Shown here piece by piece: positions 5,751 through 8,244 of a DNA stretch of 8,244 nucleotides. This DNA comes from Burkholderiales bacterium. Lineage in GTDB: Bacteria; Pseudomonadota; Gammaproteobacteria; Burkholderiales; Casimicrobiaceae. The stretch is from positions 1 through 8,244 of the forward strand of contig JAISPI010000101.1 of the NCBI GenBank assembly GCA_031275075.1, given 5' to 3'. The notes below the pieces were generated by a model. It searched no databases, was not told the origin of the DNA, and saw nothing but the letters and a program-made list of their open reading frames with translations. The translations under genes and the position numbers were made by a program. How positions within the stretch are numbered: the stretch's first letter is position 1; the number at the start of each line of letters is the position of its first letter.

Positions 5751-5986
5751 AACCGCAGAGAACGCAAAGACCGCAAAGATTTTTAGAGCCTGCCTTAGGG
5801 TCGTTTAAAAAATATGGCAAGAGAGCAGGCTGTACAAAGTGTGAACAAACGTTGTAAATGTTTGTTTCGCTGCTGCGGCATTACGCTACGCCTGTAATGA
5901 CGGCGAGGGATAGTAAACACGCTATACAGGGCTGCTCTGTTAGAAATAGATTCCAGATTTTTGTGTTCTTTGCGTTCTTTGTGGTT
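5751..5986. repeat. Inverted-repeat-bounded non-coding element between leuD and leuB
   Basis: The left arm (5751-5780) starts AACCGCAGAGAACGCAAAGA. The right arm (5957-5986), read on the minus strand, starts AACCACAAAGAACGCAAAGA. The arms match at most of about 28 positions. Inside are three smaller dyads: AGCCTGC 5787-5793 with GCAGGCT 5825-5831; a 10-bp stem with one G-U pair at 5844-5853/5857-5866; and CATTAC 5879-5884 with GTAATG 5894-5899. No credible gene is present. The arm motif resembles widespread proteobacterial intergenic repeats. The nested layout suggests a MITE-like unit or several repeats inserted into each other. It begins 4 bases after the leuD stop and may fold in the leu transcript. 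Confidence 0.6.
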
Positions 5987-6032
5987 AAAACAGTTTTTTG
6001 TTTTTAAAGTAAACGGAAAAAAGGAATTCATG

Positions 6033-7121
6033 ATGGCGAAAGTGTTGGTGTTGCCGGGTGACGGCATTGGTCAGGAGATCGTCGCGGAAGCGGTGAAGGT
6101 GCTTTCTGTGCTGCAGAAGGAAGGCGCGATTACGCTGGAAATGGATACCGGTTTGTTGGGCGGTTGCGCTGTCGATGCAACCGGCGATCCGTACCCTGAG
6201 GAAACGCGACGCAAGGCGCGTGCTGCTGATGCCGTGTTGCTCGGTGCGGTCGGCGGGCCAAAGTGGGACAATTTGCCGCGTGCGCAACGGCCGGAACGCG
6301 GATTGCTTGGGATTCGCAAGGATTTGAATCTGTTTGCGAATCTGCGACCCGCCGTGGTGTATCCACAACTGGCAAACGCTTCAACGCTGAAAGCCGAGGT
6401 GGTAGCGGGGCTCGATATTTTGATTGTGCGTGAGTTGACCGGCGATATTTATTTCGGCGAACCACGCGGGATCGAAGCACGCGAAGTCAACGGCAAAGAA
6501 GAACGTGTCGGTTTCAATACCATGGTGTATTCGGAGAGCGAGATTCGACGGATTGCGAAAGTCGCGTTTGATGCGGCGCGTAAGCGAGGCAAACGGATGT
6601 GTTCAGTCGACAAGATGAACGTGCTCGAAACGACACAGCTATGGCGCGATGTTGTGATCGAGACGGCGAAAGATTATCCCGACGTTATGCTATCGCACAT
6701 GTTGGTCGACAACGCGGCGATGCAACTGGTGCGCAACCCGAAACAGTTTGACGTGATCGTCACAGGCAACATGTTTGGCGATATTTTGTCGGACGAAGCG
6801 TCGATGTTGACTGGTTCGATTGGCATGCTGCCGTCGGCGTCGCTCGACGAAAACGGCAAAGGAATGTATGAACCGATTCACGGTTCGGCGCCGGATATCG
6901 CGGGCAAAAACATCGCCAATCCGCTGGCGACGATTTTGTCGGCGGCGATGATGCTGCGTTACAGCTTGCACCATGAAGAAGCAGCGCAGCGGGTCGAGGC
7001 GGCGGTAGCTCGTGTGCTTGATGACGGCGTGCGAACGGCTGACATCTGGGAGACGGGGATGAAGAAGGTCGGAACCCGCGAGATGGGAGACGCGGTGGTG
7101 GCGGCGCTGGTGCGAACGTAA
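6033..7121 (+). CDS. leuB: 3-isopropylmalate dehydrogenase
   Basis: LeuB is a cytosolic homodimer that oxidises and decarboxylates 3-isopropylmalate with NAD+, using a divalent metal, to give 2-oxoisocaproate. The 362-residue product is family length. It shows PGDGIG near the N-terminus, the LeuB-specific GAVGGPKWDNLP region and RGLLGIRKDLNLFANLRP. Catalytic Tyr140 (GDIYFGEP) and Lys194 (SVDKMNV) are present, as are metal-binding Asp226, Asp250 and Asp254 (in NMFGDILSDEASMLTGSIG, the isocitrate/isopropylmalate dehydrogenase signature) and the NAD-binding EPIHGSAPDIAGKNIANP. The frame is open back to 5961 but that extension encodes repeat DNA. Of the paired ATGs at 6030 and 6033, the second is better spaced (7 bases) from AAGGA at 6021-6025. 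It is separated from leuD by the repeat element, so it may have its own promoter. asd follows after 65 bases. Confidence 0.98.
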   Translation: MAKVLVLPGDGIGQEIVAEAVKVLSVLQKEGAITLEMDTGLLGGCAVDATGDPYPEETRRKARAADAVLLGAVGGPKWDNLPRAQRPERGLLGIRKDLNLFANLRPAVVYPQLANASTLKAEVVAGLDILIVRELTGDIYFGEPRGIEAREVNGKEERVGFNTMVYSESEIRRIAKVAFDAARKRGKRMCSVDKMNVLETTQLWRDVVIETAKDYPDVMLSHMLVDNAAMQLVRNPKQFDVIVTGNMFGDILSDEASMLTGSIGMLPSASLDENGKGMYEPIHGSAPDIAGKNIANPLATILSAAMMLRYSLHHEEAAQRVEAAVARVLDDGVRTADIWETGMKKVGTREMGDAVVAALVRT

Positions 7122-7186
7122 CGAAAAAATGGGGCGAACGGTAGAATGAAACATAAGCAGTGAAGTAAAAAAACAAAGGAAAAATC

Positions 7187-8244
7187 ATGAAACGGATTGG
7201 TTTTGTTGGTTGGCGTGGGATGGTCGGTTCGGTATTGATGGCCCGGATGCGCGAGGAAAATGATTTCAGCGGGTTGGAGCCGACGTTTTTTACCACGTCG
7301 AATATTGGCGGCGTGGCGCCGGAGGTTGGTGTAGCCGCGCCATCGCTGAAAGACGCGTCCGATATCGCGGCGCTTTCGGCGATGGAAGTGATCGTGACTT
7401 GCCAAGGCGGCGATTACACCAACGAGGTTTATCCGAAGTTGCGAGCCGCCGGTTGGAAAGGCTACTGGATTGATGCGGCGTCGGCATTGCGGATGAAAAA
7501 TGATGCGGTCATTGTTCTCGACCCGGTCAACCGCGATGTGATCGATGCGGCTCTGCAAAAAGGCATTAAAGATTACATTGGCGGCAACTGTACAGTGAGC
7601 TTGATGCTGATGGCGCTGGGCGGGTTATTCCGGCACGGGCTGGTCGAATGGATCAGCGCCATGACTTACCAGGCGGCGTCGGGCGCCGGCGCGCAGAATA
7701 TGCGAGAGTTGTTGGCGCAAATGGGCGTCTTGCATCAGGCAGTGGCCGGGGAATTGGCCGATCCGGCGTCGGCGATTCTCGATATTGATCGCAAAGTGAC
7801 CGAGGTGTTGCGCAGCGGAGCGTTGCCGACAGCGAATTTTGGCGTACCGCTGGCCGGCAGCCTGATTCCGTGGATCGACAAGGAACTGGACAACGGCCAA
7901 AGTCGCGAGGAATGGAAAGGGCAGGCCGAGACCAACAAAATCCTCGGTCTTGAAAAGACGCCGCTGCCGGTCGATGGCATCTGCGTGCGGGTCGGCGCGA
8001 TGCGCTGCCATTCACAGGGGCTGACCATCAAGCTGAAGCGCGATGTGCCGCTCGATGAGATTGAAGCTTTGCTGGCGGCCGGTAACGAGTGGGTCAAGGT
8101 CGTTCCCAACCATAAAGAGGATACGGTACGCGATCTGACGCCAGCGGCGGTGAGCGGCACACTGACGGTGCCGGTCGGAAGGCTGCGCAAACTTAACATC
8201 GGTAAAGAGTATTTGTCTGCGTTCACCTGTGGCGACCAGTTGCT
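7187..8244 (+). CDS. asd: Aspartate-semialdehyde dehydrogenase (3' end beyond window)
   Basis: Asd reduces 4-aspartyl phosphate to aspartate semialdehyde with NADPH, the branch point to lysine/diaminopimelate, threonine and methionine. The frame stays open for 352 codons to the window edge, ending ...LSAFTCGDQLL. By comparison with E. coli Asd (367 residues) only about 15-20 residues are missing. The N-terminus MKRIGFVGWRGMVGS is the NADP-binding glycine-rich loop. The nucleophile Cys135 lies in GGNCTVSLM. Arg268 and His275 in RVGAMRCHSQ match the substrate-binding arginine and acid/base histidine of the E. coli enzyme. AAAGGA at 7175-7180 lies 6 bases before ATG. The gap to leuB holds no terminator, so co-transcription is likely, and leuB-asd is a familiar gammaproteobacterial pair. 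Confidence 0.97.
   Translation, partial: MKRIGFVGWRGMVGSVLMARMREENDFSGLEPTFFTTSNIGGVAPEVGVAAPSLKDASDIAALSAMEVIVTCQGGDYTNEVYPKLRAAGWKGYWIDAASALRMKNDAVIVLDPVNRDVIDAALQKGIKDYIGGNCTVSLMLMALGGLFRHGLVEWISAMTYQAASGAGAQNMRELLAQMGVLHQAVAGELADPASAILDIDRKVTEVLRSGALPTANFGVPLAGSLIPWIDKELDNGQSREEWKGQAETNKILGLEKTPLPVDGICVRVGAMRCHSQGLTIKLKRDVPLDEIEALLAAGNEWVKVVPNHKEDTVRDLTPAAVSGTLTVPVGRLRKLNIGKEYLSAFTCGDQL

Noticed and set aside
5961..6029. N-terminal extension of leuB
   Set aside because: It translates the right arm of the repeat element. The AAGGA site and the MAKVLVLPGDGIG start at 6033 are the real beginning.
5795..6067. 90-codon minus-strand ORF in the leuD-leuB gap
   Set aside because: It is built from the inverted-repeat arms (peptide NHKERKEHKN-like) and overlaps the leuB start. 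Such repeat-encoded frames are spurious.
6959..7558. 199-codon minus-strand ORF opposite leuB and asd
   Set aside because: It is an antisense shadow of two conserved enzymes with no domain signature.
1..8244. CRISPR array, tRNA or rRNA gene, transposase or integrase
   Set aside because: There are no regularly spaced identical repeats, no cloverleaf-like tRNA sequence and no recombinase motifs in any frame.

Overview
The window reads as a proteobacterial chromosome segment, most likely gammaproteobacterial. The evidence is an E. coli-type Asd (N-terminus MKRIGFVGWRGMVGS), a heterodimeric LeuC/LeuD pair, and the order LysR gene - leuC - leuD - leuB - asd, which resembles the pseudomonad/gammaproteobacterial arrangement as I recall it. 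The species cannot be named from the sequence alone.

Layout. Positions 1-830 are AT-rich and look accessory. They hold a possible gene tail (13-105), an orphan four-helix membrane protein (119-529), a start-less coding remnant (571-675), two diverged copies of a hairpin repeat (530-568 and 657-695) and a further inverted repeat (734-770). A LysR-type regulator lies on the minus strand (833-1699). Upstream of it is an intergenic stretch with nested AT-rich palindromes (1778-1857). Next comes a minus-strand class II Fic enzyme with a C-terminal winged helix (1872-2999). The fic-leuC intergenic region (3000-3291) holds a perfect TATAAT for fic, a possible leuC promoter, a 31-codon leader ORF with a good ribosome binding site, and two mutually exclusive hairpins. 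The plus-strand biosynthetic run follows: leuC (3292-4710), a small VOC/glyoxalase-fold gene (4723-5112), leuD (GTG start at 5109, overlapping the VOC stop), a 236-bp inverted-repeat-bounded non-coding element (5751-5986), leuB (6033-7121) and asd (7187 to beyond the window end).

How the genes work together. LeuC and LeuD form isopropylmalate isomerase (2-isopropylmalate to 3-isopropylmalate). LeuB oxidises 3-isopropylmalate to 2-oxoisocaproate, the direct precursor of leucine. Asd makes aspartate semialdehyde for lysine, threonine, methionine and diaminopimelate. No leuA is present, so the pathway entry enzyme must be encoded elsewhere. Spacings are short and no canonical terminator separates leuC, VOC and leuD, or leuB and asd, so two transcription blocks or one long operon are both possible. 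The repeat element between leuD and leuB is where they might be split.

The core is ordinary amino-acid biosynthesis. The points worth a second look are the VOC gene translationally coupled to leuD inside the isomerase operon, the Fic gene lying between the LysR gene and leuC, the AT-rich palindromes between LysR and fic, the leader ORF with competing hairpins before leuC, and the cassette-like debris at the left end. I see no clear new defence or mobile system.
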